Source: Todiramphus chloris collaris (taxonomy: Eukaryota > Chordata > Aves > Coraciiformes > Alcedinidae). Taken from it: DNA of 64,000 bases. The stretch spans positions 25,833,908-25,897,907 of the forward strand of contig JANVCC010000021.1 in NCBI GenBank assembly GCA_025345505.1, in the 5' to 3' direction. Shown here piece by piece: positions 36,169 to 48,530 of the stretch. The stretch's first letter is position 1. Each line of letters starts with the position of its first letter. The translations under genes were made by a program, and so were the position numbers. Below the pieces are notes generated by a model. That model searched no databases. It was not told the origin of the DNA and was given only the letters and a program-made list of their open reading frames with translations.

Positions 36169-37082
36169 AAAAAGAAGGCAGGAAGTAATTTATCTTCCTT
36201 TGTGATTATATATGGTTGGTCTTCTATTAAAAGCGAAGAGATGGAAGTTTAAGTTGACCTAAGTGCATCAGTTATTTTCTTGCCACATAGTGTTGCTCTG
36301 GTTTGTGTTCAGTTTGGTAATGTTCCCAAGAACATCTCAGGGAAAACTGTAAATTAAAACATGTCTTTACAACCTGTGTATGTTAATTCTAGGGAGATGG
36401 GAGAAGGACACACTTTGTTTTGAGAAATTATAAACATGCCTGTATTCCTGATGTATCTCTGATATAATAAGAACTTATTTTCTCTGGTAGCATTTTCCCA
36501 CTGTTAATTTGCTCTGTGAATAGCTGATTATTTTTGCTAATTTTATCACCACTTAATTATAACTCACCATATTTTCCATACTATTCCGTGGGGAAAGTGT
36601 CTGTGATTACAGCATCATATAGTGATCAAGAAAATAACAACCACAACAAAAAAAAAGAAATGGGAGACAAACAATTCTTTGTGGCTTCTTTCTTTAAAAA
36701 AACCAAAAAATCATCAGAGGAAAAATACAAGAAATTTGGCATTGAAAACTCAGATTTCAAATATCCGATTTGTTAAGGGAAACACAAGCTATCATAAAAA
36801 TATTAGATTAAGGAGTCATTTTTCTCTGCAGAAACAACTATTAAATTTCAACCAGCTTTATCCATCATCCCTCCAATTTTCATAAGTAAAATATGGAAGT
36901 TATTAGTTATATGTAATATGAATAAAACATAAGCTTCTATTTACGATAAGTAAACGATTAATTTTTCTCTTCTGCTTTTAATTCTTCTGTAATTCTTCTC
37001 CTCTTGAGCCTGTCCAAAGCCAGTTATTCACATTCCACAAAATATAATTTGAATATTTTATGAATAGGATATTTTAGGGTCT

Positions 37083-37489
37083 AGAGAATGTGTTTTATGA
37101 GGAGTGGTTGAGGCAACTGGGGCTATTTATCCTGGAGAAAAGGAGTCTGAGGGGAGACCTTACTGCTCTCTACAGCTCCTTGAAAGGTTGTGGCAAGGTG
37201 AGGGTCGGTCTGTTCTCTCAGGTAACAAGAGGTAGGATGAGAGAAAACGTCCTCAAGTTGTGCCAGGGGAGGTTTAGGTTGGACATTAGGAAGATTTTTT
37301 TCATTGAAAGTTTTGTCAAGCATTACAAGAGGCTGTCCAGGAAGTGGTTGAATCCCTGGCTGTGTTTACAAGTCATGTAGATATGGTGCTTGGGGACGTA
37401 GTTTAGCAGTGGACATGTGGAGCAGAGTTAATGGTTTCGCTCAATAATCTTGAAGGTCTTTTCCAACCTAGGTGATTCTATGATTCTAT
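37083..37489 (+). mobile_element. CR1 LINE 3' fragment
   Basis: About 400 bases follow the CR1 3' end in order: 'aggcaactggggctatttat', 'cctggagaaaaggagtctga', 'ggggagaccttactgctct', 'ctacagctccttgaaagg', 'ggtaggatgagagaaaacgt', 'ggtttaggttggacattagg', 'aagaggctgtccagg', 'ggtcttttccaacctag' and a doubled ATTCTATG tip. It is of a different CR1 subfamily type from the copy at 18808, since the internal section is the 'ctacaactccttgaaagg' variant. The 96-codon frame at 37090-37380 is a decayed remnant of the element's own reading frame region. Confidence 0.95.
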
Positions 37490-40131
37490 TTTTTTGTCAG
37501 ACAAAAATGCAAAACACATGAAGGAAAACAATTCTCTTTTATCTGTGAATTTTAAAAATAAAATATGTTCCAAAACAAAGTATTTTTTCCTCCCTTCCCC
37601 CCCAAATAATAGAAGACTAAGAGAAACCTTCTCTGGAATATATATTTTGTTGAACTCGTGTATATTTTAATAAAGGTTGATGTTAATTAATAAAATTTAA
37701 AGTATATATATGACATGAGAATGCCATGCATAATATTTATTAAAGAGAAATTTTTTGATCAAAGATTGACAGCCATCTTTTGCCAAAGAAATTTGGGGGC
37801 ATATCAGCATATTCCCTCACAACTCTTCTAAAGCAACAAAATAAAAAAGAGCAGATTCTTTCAGAAGTCACCCATAGAATTTGCTATGCAGGAAAATGTC
37901 CTTTTTTTTTTTTTTCCCTCTGTATCAACAGATCGCATTCTTGTCCTTGGAATATTTTCCCCAAGGTTAGAAGAATGCAAGTCAGGACTCATTCTTGTAC
38001 CCCTGGTATAAAGAAAAAAAATTATACTGGTTCTGTCAGTATAATACTGTGCCACTACATCACCTTTATGCAATGACTAACCAGGGTATTTTCTACATCT
38101 TTTCTAGATCTTTCTGAACAGACAATAGATAATTATGACATTATCTTCCAGCTTTTTAATATCTTTTTATCAAAGAAAAGTACAGAAGGTTAATACATCT
38201 TTCTGCTTTTTACGTTTCTATACTCTTTTTCTCAGTGAAATGTCATTCCCAATTCATGGTTTGAGGCTTCTGGGCAGAAAAAAAATAAGCTTATTCAAAG
38301 CTCAAACATAATGGAGTAATCAGAAAGCAAAAGCTAATGGTTAAATCCAAGCCACTTATTTTGTTCCCCTAAGCAATACTGCAGGCTCAGATGCATTAAC
38401 CAAGGTTAAATCAAATAGTCATGATGTCTGTATGTTCAATTATGCATAGCCTGAGCCAGAGACTCAGTCTGAGCCAATCTTCTACAAAGTTATACCAGTT
38501 TACACCTGTCAGAATCTGGCCATGTCTCTACCTAAATCTGCCCGAATCTTTTTCTTCTGTGCGCAGCTACAGACCATGTCACTAAAAAAAAAAAAAAAAA
38601 AAATACCTGAATGATATGGTGATCCAAAGATCATAATTTTTATTTTTCTTAAAATAGAGTGTGATTTTTATAGCATCTTATTTTACAGTTTAAACCTCTC
38701 TTTTGCAAGCCTTTAGTTCCCACATATTCTCATGTATCTGAAAAAGTGGGCTACTTTTCATGTTACATCCGTGAACATTGTTCAGGTCAATGCCTTTGGG
38801 ACAAGAGACCAACTGCCACAGCTCTTGGAACAAATAGAATCAGCTATGGAAATTGTCATAGGACAAATATTTTCAACGGAGTACTTTTATCTAGTTATTT
38901 CTATAAGAAGTGGAAATCAGTTAATAATGTTATTAACAGTGTTTTATAGGAGTCTAAATTAACTTACCAAGCTTGCAGGCAAGAGTACATTTTATCAGCT
39001 GAAGAATTGATAAAAATGTCCATATTAAAGTCATTAGAAATGGTAATCACCTATTGGCTTGTTTGTTTGTTTTTAAATCTATTTTAAATAATTCCCTAAT
39101 TACTTCTCTTTAAAAAGTAGTATTTGAAATAAAGAACTGAAGCTTTTTTTCTATGTTTATTTTTTCTACTGTTTGCTTACTTCAAAATTTCTAATTTCAT
39201 AAAATTTCTAAAGGTCTTGTCAAAAGACAAGACAAATGTTTGCTTTTTAATTATATGATATACACAATTACAAAGCTGAAACTGAAAGCACTTTATTTCA
39301 ATTTTCCATTTATATATCCACACATATTTCACTGATATGTAGCATCTATCCATTCACTCAATTTAATTTATACATTCATGTAAAACCAACCATGGACTTT
39401 GTCCATAACAGTTTCATCAGCAAGGAAATATTCCCAGTTAGTCTCAAGAATATGCAATATTATACTTTCTTTCCTCTGATTGTTTCCTCTAAGAAAGTCT
39501 TGACTGTTAATTTCCCCAGTCCTTCATATACATACCTGGATAATAAACATTGTACTTTGTCTAATTCTACTTTGAAATGCTAGCTACAATTCCAAATGAA
39601 TAATATGTATTAAGACAGGAATGGATGTGATTTGCTATTAAAAAAGTGAGATCTGAACCCAAGAAACTTTAAGCTTTCCCTGGGAACTATCTTGGTATAG
39701 CAAAGGCATTTTACTGCCTCAGAAGAATATTGTTATTAAACTCAAAATATGTATTAAAAAATTAGTAATGTACATATTTTTTCTGTATTTTGCAATGTCC
39801 AGTTTTACAATAATTCATCATGTGTAACTATGTAACTTATCATTTGTTGCCATTATTTAAGAATGATATTAATTTTCATCGATATTAATATCAAAGTCTT
39901 CCCCCAAAATAATTAATACATGAGCTTATTGATGGATCCTCTCTTACATTAAGTTTACCCTTTTGTAATTTATTTCTATGAAGTTACTTTTTCTTCACAA
40001 CTGTCAAAATGAAATATGAGTCTGAATCATGCTCTGCTTTTACTTCGCTAATATTATTATATTACAATGCATTAGTTAGACTATCCATGGTTGTGGGGTT
40101 TTTTTCTGAAATTATTGTAAAATTTCAGTAT
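37490..40131. other. AT-rich unique DNA, no gene seen
   Basis: About 2.6 kb with open frames of at most 98 codons, none recognisable. It contains a T run near 37.9 kb, a 20-base A run at 38584-38603 and a 9-bp inverted repeat near 39.87-39.89 kb. Confidence 0.55.
38584..38603. repeat. poly(A) run, 20 bases
   Basis: A pure A homopolymer with no neighbouring element that I can identify. Confidence 0.95.
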
Positions 40132-40280
40132 CCCAGAACTGGAAGAGATCACAAGGAGTCAGGTAGTCTAACCTACTGCCCTATGTCATTCCTGATAGGT
40201 GTTTGTCAAACCTGTCCTCATAGATCCTTAAGAGAAAAAGTCTCAGTAGCCACCCCCCTCTTTGCTCATCACTACTGAAG
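40132..40280 (-). mobile_element. Probable ancient CR1-type LINE fragment, reverse orientation
   Basis: The + strand reads 'cagaactggaagagatcac', 'ggtagtctaacc', 'gtcaaacctgtcctcatag' and 'gtagccacccccc', which fits, with many changes, the reverse complement of the 3' part of old CR1 lineages shared by birds and reptiles. Divergence is high and edges are uncertain. An 89-codon frame (40009-40278) crosses it by chance. Confidence 0.5.
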
Positions 40281-40588
40281 AACAGTACACAGTAATGCAT
40301 GTAAGAGTATTACTGAAAGATTAATTACATGTTTTACCTTTCCCTAATGTGATGGCCCTCAGTCTCCTGGAGCCCATAATATGATGCATCTGGGAAGAAA
40401 GCTGTTCCCAAAAGCACTTAGTGTCCAAATACTGCTAATATACAGTTTGTTCCAGATACCACAATGGCTGAAAACCTTTCTTACATGAGCATGTGGATAA
40501 ATAAAAAAGAGCAACCAAAAAAACACACTAATTATTTAAAAATGTATTTATTAATGTAATTTATTGAATTGTATCCAAATAGATATAC

Positions 40589-40612
40589 CTGAAAGTCTGT
40601 GGAGACTTTCAG
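40589..40612. other. 10-bp perfect hairpin
   Basis: CTGAAAGTCT pairs perfectly with AGACTTTCAG across a GTGG loop. It is compact, but small enough to be chance. Confidence 0.7.
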
Positions 40613-43600
40613 TATCTTTCAGTAGGAAGACTTTAGAAGACAACATTATTTTACTTTTTCTTGTTTTCTTTCTTGTTCTGTAACCACATAGAGTGTGACA
40701 AAAATGCAGATGTTACTATATCTGCCTTTAAGGGGGAATTTATATAGTGCTTCTTAAACACAAAACAGATCTGTTTGTTAATATGAAGTCAAACTGAGCA
40801 TCATACAACACAAAATCACACACACAAAAAAATCTGCATGTGGAATGAAAACAAATAGACAGGTATGGGATAGGCCTCGATGTCCATCATAGCTCTCTTC
40901 CCTTGAAAATGATGCCAAGAGGAGGGATTTTTTTTGGGGGTGTTTTTGGTTTTCTTTTACTCCACTAATCTACAAGGTATGGATTACCACCTGGAAGCTC
41001 TCATCCCTAGGTATAGTCCCATATCTCCTCCTACTCAGAGCGTTTATTTACATGATTCCTAATAAAAACTCATGAGTCTTCTCCTGTCGGCAGCTATGCT
41101 CCAGGATGGGAGTTGTGCACAATCTCCATACTTTGTGAGGGTTGTGTTTCTAAACTGCAAACATGAGTGTTATGGTAGTAAGTGCTATTAAATGTATTAG
41201 GGTTCCTTGCCCTCCCTCGTATGGGAACAATGTGGCACAAGACCAAGGACTCAACACTGCTGCACACTATCAGCACATGATCCATTGGACACAGTCTAAG
41301 AAGTGACAATTAAGCTACACAGAACCACAAAAGGTGGACAGAGAAGTGGAAAGAGGGAAAGTTGAATGTGTTTACACAAGTGTTTATGGTTTTATGAAGG
41401 AGAATGTGGTATTTTAAAAAGGGATAATGGAAATGAAGATGGCGAACAAGAGCACAGAGACAGCAGAAGGGAAAAGGAAGCAAGGTGTCCAACTGCTGAA
41501 GTGATGCTGAAGATAGGAGGACTTCAAGGGGACAGTTTCAAAAAAGCACCTGCCATCTTTATAATAGTGAAATCCAACATCCAATGTTGTTTTGTGTCTT
41601 TTCAGTGCTATTTTCAGAATTTGCACTGGATTAGTCTTGAGCCTATTAATATCTCTGTATTACATTACCTGCATCTGGCTAATGTTTATATCTTTTCCTC
41701 CCGGTGTTGGCTGTCTTAGCTAGAGCAGAAAAAATTATTTGACTTTGGATTGAAACATGTTATTGTATTCATGCAAAATTTCCTCAAGTGTTACTCTATT
41801 AACTTTAGCAGCAACTAAATATATTTAATCTTTCTACCCTTATAAATAAGTGCATTTTCCTGGTAATTTAATGTTTCTGTTCTTTTGAATAATGGCACCC
41901 TCTTCTAAGTATCTCTGCAGTCATGATTAAAAAAAAAAATTAAAATATTCTACATCTGCCTATTGCATATGGCTTCTCACCTGCAAGTTCTTTTGACCAG
42001 TAGCTTTGTCACTGTGCAGATTATAAAGAATCACATGAAGAAGAAAAACAGAACTAGAAATAATTTCTTTAATGTTTCAGGAAAATTTTTCCAAGACCAT
42101 AATTATTAGTAAAACTCTAGGACCTGTAGTCCAGGGGACTATCTTAAACTTCAGGGTACTTAAATGATTTCTATTCCAGGACAAATAAATGACATTTCAT
42201 TTCTGAGAAAATGCAGACTGAAAAAAAAAAAAGAAATAACTTTAGATTTACATAATCTATGATAATTCCTCTTGGATTTGAATTATGATATCATGTGGCA
42301 TCTCACAAGTGTCATTCAGTTTCCCTAAACTCTGAAAAAATTTAAGCAATCAAAGGTTTTGGAGTACAGTCAAGCCACAGAAGATTGTATTTCCTTGTGG
42401 AGTCACACCCCATCAGTCTACAACACTCAATATTTTAACAATCCTATTAGTGCTACCAAATCAAAAGCAACACTGACTATGACACAGCTTAAAGATAACA
42501 ACAAAAAATATATATATTAGTAAAAGATGACATTTATTCAGGAGAAGCTCATATACTACATTTTTAATGTCATTCTTAGACAACAAATTGTTCACCACTA
42601 TTATTAAAATAATCACATAATCCATTTGTATGAGATAAAATAAGTAGCACTCTTATTTTTCTAGAAATTTGCCCACTTCAATGAACTGAATAACAGAAGA
42701 GCTGATGTCATGAAAGAGAACATTGAGATATCAAGTCTGACAACAAAATAAGAAAACCCAACAAACTCTATGCTTTCTTCCTTCAGGAATGGCAAGGTCT
42801 GCTTAGATTTTCTCATATAAGAATGTTGCCATCCTTACTAATTCTTTTCAAAATGCAATACAGGCAGCCCATGGCAGAAGACTAGTAGACATTCTGAGGT
42901 GTAGGACCATAGCAAGAATGGAATAAGAGTTGTGCCAAACATGTTTTACCTGACTCTAGAAGCAATCAAATGTAGCAAAAAGTGGGATTTTGAGGACCAC
43001 TGGGGTAACTGTGCTTGATCTTTCTCAGTAGAGAGAAGCCTTTGACTTAACTGTCTTCAAGGTGGGAGTGACAGCAGGAGACCTGTACCTTTTACTGATG
43101 TTCCATCCTGGCCCTCTTTTCAAGGATATGTATTGGAAAGGTGCCCAGATACTAAAACATCTCTGGTCAGTCTTGCTGATGTGTCTACCATGATGCAAAA
43201 AAAAAAAATATTTTTTCAGAAACGTGAATTATCTTCAGATTATGTAACTCACTGCCTAGGATCTGATGGTCTTCAATGTAAAATTAAAGTGGTAGAAAGT
43301 GTGATCTGTACCAGAACAGGCAGAGAAAGAACAGTGTATAGATGCATTAGTTAGTTGATTTCTGTATGTTATTCAGACAGATATGCAGTTGTTGAGGAAG
43401 AAAATTGAAAGACTATACTAATGCTAATATGGGGGAAGTAGCAAAGGATGAAATCCATATCCCATGCCTTGATAATCAACAAGAAAGGAAATATATTCTA
43501 TCAACTCACCCTTCTTACCTTATTTTCTTACTTTTTTACTAGTTCATGATCTACTCACTGCTATGTGTGATCCCATTGTTTCACTTCAGACTCAAGTTTT

Positions 43601-44070
43601 GTCTCACATCCTGAGTCCTGGCCCATTTTTAGCAGATGCATGAAAGATAAAGTTTGATAAAATAAGGACAACAGAAAGTTCTGGTATGCATGAAAATCTT
43701 GAGCAATCAGCTGTAGATACAAACTGTAGCTAAGTTCTGTATCACAAACAAACTGAAACTATTATGTTGACAGATTCTGCCACAGATCCAGGCATGATTC
43801 AGATCTTTTTCAGTTTGACATTTTTTCCAGGGCACACAGTAAAAATCCATAGCTGTACTTGGACTGTTCTGCAACCCAGAGCACTGTTACCCTTTCTGCA
43901 CTGGCAGTAGAGATGCATTTATCCACATGAACACCAGCAGTGTGCAGCAAGGCAAATAACTCACAATCAACACACATTTTCTTTGTAAAAGTCTTTGCCC
44001 GTGGGGAACACAATATGCATCATCATCATCAAAGTCAGTGAAATTCAAATGATTCTTATTTGTCTTGGTT

Positions 44071-44096
44071 TTCTGACCGGCACATTCTGACCGGCA
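44071..44096. repeat. 12-bp near-tandem duplication
   Basis: TTCTGACCGGCA occurs at 44071-44082 and again at 44085-44096, separated by CA. Each copy carries a CpG, which is uncommon nearby. Confidence 0.92.
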
Positions 44097-45408
44097 AAAG
44101 TTAAAGCAGTTTCTTACCTGTTCCACTGAAATGAGTACTCAGATGAGCTAGACAATATTAAAAAATGTAAACAATAATAACAAATGTTAAATAACAACAT
44201 ATGTAAAGGAAAAGGAATTGTCTTTGTGTAATGACTTCATATGCTAAAGTAATGCCTTATGTATTTTATGTGCATAGGCTGAAAAAGGTATCATTGCATG
44301 AGATCACCAAAGGACCTTTTGCTGTGAATGTCTGGCAGATTTCCTGGGGCCAGGCTGTCATCAGAAGAGTGGTAATTCTAAAAGAGAATACAGAAACACT
44401 GAGGTGAACCTGAAGAGCAATGGATATTAAACAAAAGTACAATGATTCAGAGATAACTGTGAAAATGAAGAATAACTCAGAGTACCACAAGCATCCAAAA
44501 TCACTGTGTTCTTAATTGCTTTGAACTGTAATTAGACTGATCATTTTGTGAATTTTTAAAGAGACATTTTCATATGCCAAGGTCATATATCGGAAAAGCG
44601 ATATAAATCCTCTAAATATAACAATGAAAATGTCAGTTAATATGCTTGTACACAGTAATAGAATATGTTTGATATGCACAAATAACTGTTAAAAGACACT
44701 GATAATCTCTCAAGTCTATCTTAAAGAACAGTATCTGCTCACAAAGGAGAAACTGCTGTTTCACTGAAATCAAGAGAAACAGGGGAAATATTTTACTGTA
44801 ATAATCATTTGCTCCTTACTAAGAGAAGGAGCAGTAAGTAGTATTTACTGTCACTCACTGTCACTGCTTCATCCAAAACAGTCTGACAAAAAATACATAT
44901 TCCTTCATTTATAGCCTGTCAGTTCACAAGCTGCTGTTTTGTTAGGTTTTTGTGGTTTTGCACTGATGTTTTTAAACAAGGAGCTCTGTCATAACTGATA
45001 ATCCAGCAAATGCAGACTGTTTCTGTGTGTTTGTTTATTTTTTACATTATAAGTTAGGCTTCATATAATCCTGCCTTTGTGTCATCAGCTCTACATCAGA
45101 CAGTCACAGATAATAATGCAGCATTCAGTGCCACAGTTTGCACTGAGGATTACTGCCTTCAGCATCCAAGGACAAAACAATCATTGAATGGAACTTCTCT
45201 TTACAATTTACTTTTTGTCTGGGGGAGGGTCACTGCACCCACTTGTGTTTAAAATTATGAAATGGGCATCTAGAGTCAAGACAGAAATGGAAAAGTGTTA
45301 CATCATCTAACCAAATACCATACATTTTCTTAAAAAAAAAAAAAAGTTTTTTTTTTTATAAACAGAATTTTTCCTCTAAAAAAGCTGTTGTTATGGCATT
45401 TTGTTTCC

Positions 45409-45635
45409 AAAAAGAAAAAGAGACAGAAATAAGAAAAGAAATAAAGACACAGAGGAGAGGAGAAAAACAGAGAAAAAGAAGAAAAAAAAAAAAAACCATA
45501 AAAAGGAAAAGGAAAAAAAAGAGAAAATTAAAGAGAAGGAGAAAGGGAAAGAGGAGAAAGAGAGAGAAAGAGAAAGAGAAAGAGAAAGAGAAAGAGAAAG
45601 AGAAAGAGGAAAAATGAAAAAAAAAGAAAGAAAAT
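45409..45635 (+). repeat. Polypurine tract with (GAGAAA)n core
   Basis: For roughly 225 bases the + strand is almost entirely A and G; the core at about 45562-45609 is eight GAGAAA units. Overlapping frames (45393-45617 and 45401-45637) encode Lys/Glu/Arg-rich repeats caused by the purine bias and are not genes. Such tracts favour triplex formation. Confidence 0.93.
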
Positions 45636-46388
45636 AAATATTTGTAAATGTTTTAAGACATGCAGTTTATGCATTAGTGAATGGTTCTTTATACATTATA
45701 TTTATGGGGTATTTGGTTTGTTTTGTGATTTTGTTCAACTTTTAAGAAGTGCCGTTAATGTGATTAATTAGCAAGAATTTATTGACTAAAAAGTCTGCAG
45801 AGCCAAACATACATGATTTTTTAAATTTATTTTTTCAGGTGAAACTATAAACCCAGGGTCCTAATTAAGCCCTGCTGTTTCCTGAGATTTTGTGTGCACT
45901 ACGCTGGGAAGGAAAGTTACATGGAACTTTACTTGATCATGGAAGAAAAATCTGGAGAGTAAATTCAAGCATTCTATTCAGTTCTCAAATATAGTCTTCA
46001 CTTGAGGGCTACAGTGAATTTATGCCCATGTTAAACATTAAAGCTCTGTTATGGGGCCAAAGAAAGGGAAAACAAATCAGCTCAAACATCATGAGGGTAG
46101 AACTTCACTACCACTGCAGGAGACACCACCATTAGCATTACTTGATTTGCCCTGAAATACAGTGATTGATTGCAGAGTTTGTTATTACAATGTTCTATTA
46201 CATGCATTCTCTTCCAATCACTTTTCTAAATTGGAAAGCTTATTTCCTATAATACAAAACAATTTGTAATGAACATAGGGTATTATAAAAGGGATTTGAA
46301 GCCTTTGCATGGAGCTTGTGGATAGCTATAGATGTAACTATACTCCACTGAGATCTTGACCACTTGAAACAGAAGTTCTTTTTAAAAA

Positions 46389-46415
46389 GGGGGGGGGGGG
46401 TGTTGGAGGGGGGGA
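46389..46415 (+). repeat. poly(G) run (12) with a second G7 run
   Basis: Twelve G residues, then TGTTGGA, then seven G residues. Together these could form a quadruplex on the + strand. Confidence 0.93.
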
Positions 46416-47949
46416 GATGTGGCAGCATAATCACTGATCATGCAAATTTATGACAGAATCTGGTTTGTGTCTCCTATGAGGTAGCTGCATAGTTAAGAAC
46501 TCAGATGTGCAAGTACAAACATACACACTTGAAATCTGTCAAAAAGTACTACCGCTTTAACACAGTGGCATAAATTACCACCAAATCCACAGAGAAAGAT
46601 AAGCAGAATTGCTAGAAATATACAGGAGACTTTTTTAGGTAATTCAGGAAGAAACTACTAGGCTTGCTGTTAGGAAAGGGTGTGAATTCAACTCACATGT
46701 TTGCATTTATAACAAAACCAATGTCACCAACAAAAATTTTAAATAGACCTTTTAATGCAAACGGTAAAATATTCCTGTTGACATTTTGGGTTGTAAATCC
46801 TGTCTCAGTTATTTTTCACTGAAATACAGAAAAAGGAGTCTGGATGAAATTAAATTGAGTACATGCAAATGTACTTTTGTATAAGCTATTCTACAGCTGA
46901 ATCCCTGTCTCTTAAATACTTTGAGTTAAAAAAGTCTCATGGTATCTGTCATTTGCAAGTCATCACCTTTCTTATTCCTCTTGTTCCATACATAGAGTAT
47001 TTTGGGAAACTGTAAATTATTTCCTTTTTCCTTCCTGTGATTATTTCCATTTTATCTCTTCTACATCTAACGTCTAGATGCAGATCAAGTCCAGGATGCA
47101 GATTTTGTCTTGAAAATAAACAGTCTGAACATTTCATATAGATATCCAGCCCCATCCTTTTTAATCTTTTTCTTAGACCTTTATACCTGACACAAACTAA
47201 TATGATCCAGGCAGGTGCATTTCCTCTAAAAAGGGTCTTGAAACAAGGCACTTGGGCTCACAGACTTGTTCATATTCCTCTTTTGGCACCAAGGTAAGCA
47301 CCAAAAATCCCACTCCTTGACATTTCAAGTGTCACACACAAAATGCTGCCATCTTCTCTTAGCTTGGAGAATGGGGAGTTGTATAAGAGCACATAGCTGA
47401 ACAATAGTGCTGTGACAGCCAAACACCCTTCTCCACAATGGAATGCCTTGACAAAAATCTTTGCTGACCCCCTTCAGAACAGTCACACTTGCCTTGTCAT
47501 GGTAGCCGTGTCAACGAAAGACCCATTCAAATGAATTAAACATTAGGATGTACCTAGTCTGTCCAGCTGCACTAGAGAACAACATATAAGATGTTTTTGC
47601 TGGATGCAATATACATAGCAGAGGTAGAAACATTCAAGAAATGAATTTTAACTGTATGCCTCAAATGTCTTGAGCTGTTCATATTAGTAAGTCTTTCAAT
47701 AGTGATCATTTATAATGAGATTGAAAGATATTTAGTATAGCAAAGTCCCTATAGGAACACAATCTGACTTTTAAATATTTTCCCCATCACCTTGTCTTCA
47801 AAAAGCCTTAAATGACTGCGAAGGATGGGTTTTGCTTAAGTTTTCCCCACTTTTCAGCAGGTTTTAGGCCTCAGGCTATTGGTATCCAAGTAGTTAAAAC
47901 TACATCAGCACTAATAGCTATGAGCTCATCTTGTATAAGCACATTTTTA

Positions 47950-48530
47950 GTTAAACACCGCAATCTTGGAAAAAAATGTTAGCGTGCTTAAATAGCCTGG
48001 CTCAGAATAGCTCACAATATGACGCATACCACAGGAAATAAAGTGGTATGAGGCACCTACAAAATATTTTTCAAACAAGTCATTGAAGCTGTAAGCCCCA
48101 TGCCTCAGCTTTAGGAAGTCACTTATTAAGAATCAACACCAGCCGTGCCAAGCTAAGCTCTTGCTCTTGGTGATTTTCCAATTGAATATTCAGGGCCCTG
48201 TCTCGGTCTTGTTTTCAGGGAAGTACATGCCTGGAATGTTAGCAAGCTATTTGCTGGAAAAAATGCCCACAACAGGCCCAATGTTGATCACATTAATGCG
48301 TTTGAGTGGGTATAGAGTGCAAATGATTGAAAGTGCTTCCAGATCTTGGTTGCTGGGGACAAAGCAGGCTCTGTTCTCTGATCTGATGGTCATTTTTTTC
48401 AGCGGAGGATGTGGTGCAGGAAGAGGGAACAGTGCCAATCTCTGTCTAATGGCTCCAAACAGGGCCTGGGCCTAGCTCTTTGGATGCTGATGAGTGGGAA
48501 ATGAAACACAGATGGGTCAGATGGGTAAGG
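47950..48530. other. Candidate conserved noncoding element
   Basis: This block has balanced base composition, no low-complexity runs and several CpG sites (for example near 48145, 48204 and 48298) inside an AT-rich, CpG-poor region. A 104-codon frame (48161-48475, +) and a 63-codon frame on the other strand overlap; neither looks like a known protein. The texture is what I would expect of a constrained regulatory element, but this is an inference from composition only. Confidence 0.25.

Larger units (their letters stand above)
27058..37082. other. Long AT-rich unique stretch, no gene seen
   Basis: About 10 kb of AT-rich DNA without a recognisable gene or interspersed repeat. It contains a 137-codon open frame at 27091-27504 (+), just right of the LTR, with no motif that I recognise and no codon-level sign of constraint visible from one sequence. 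A segment with splice-like borders at 28342-28418 and several simple repeats are listed separately. All other frames are below 100 codons. Confidence 0.5.

Noticed and set aside
37090..37380. 96-codon + strand frame
   Set aside because: It is the decayed 3' part of a CR1 element, not a host gene.
41366..41719. 117-codon + strand frame
   Set aside because: No recognisable motif, an overlapping frame on the other strand, and a length within chance expectation for 64 kb of AT-rich DNA.
45393..45637. Lys/Glu/Arg-rich frames that look like a coiled-coil or nuclear protein
   Set aside because: The composition follows directly from an A/G-only tract, and two different frames give the same type of peptide.
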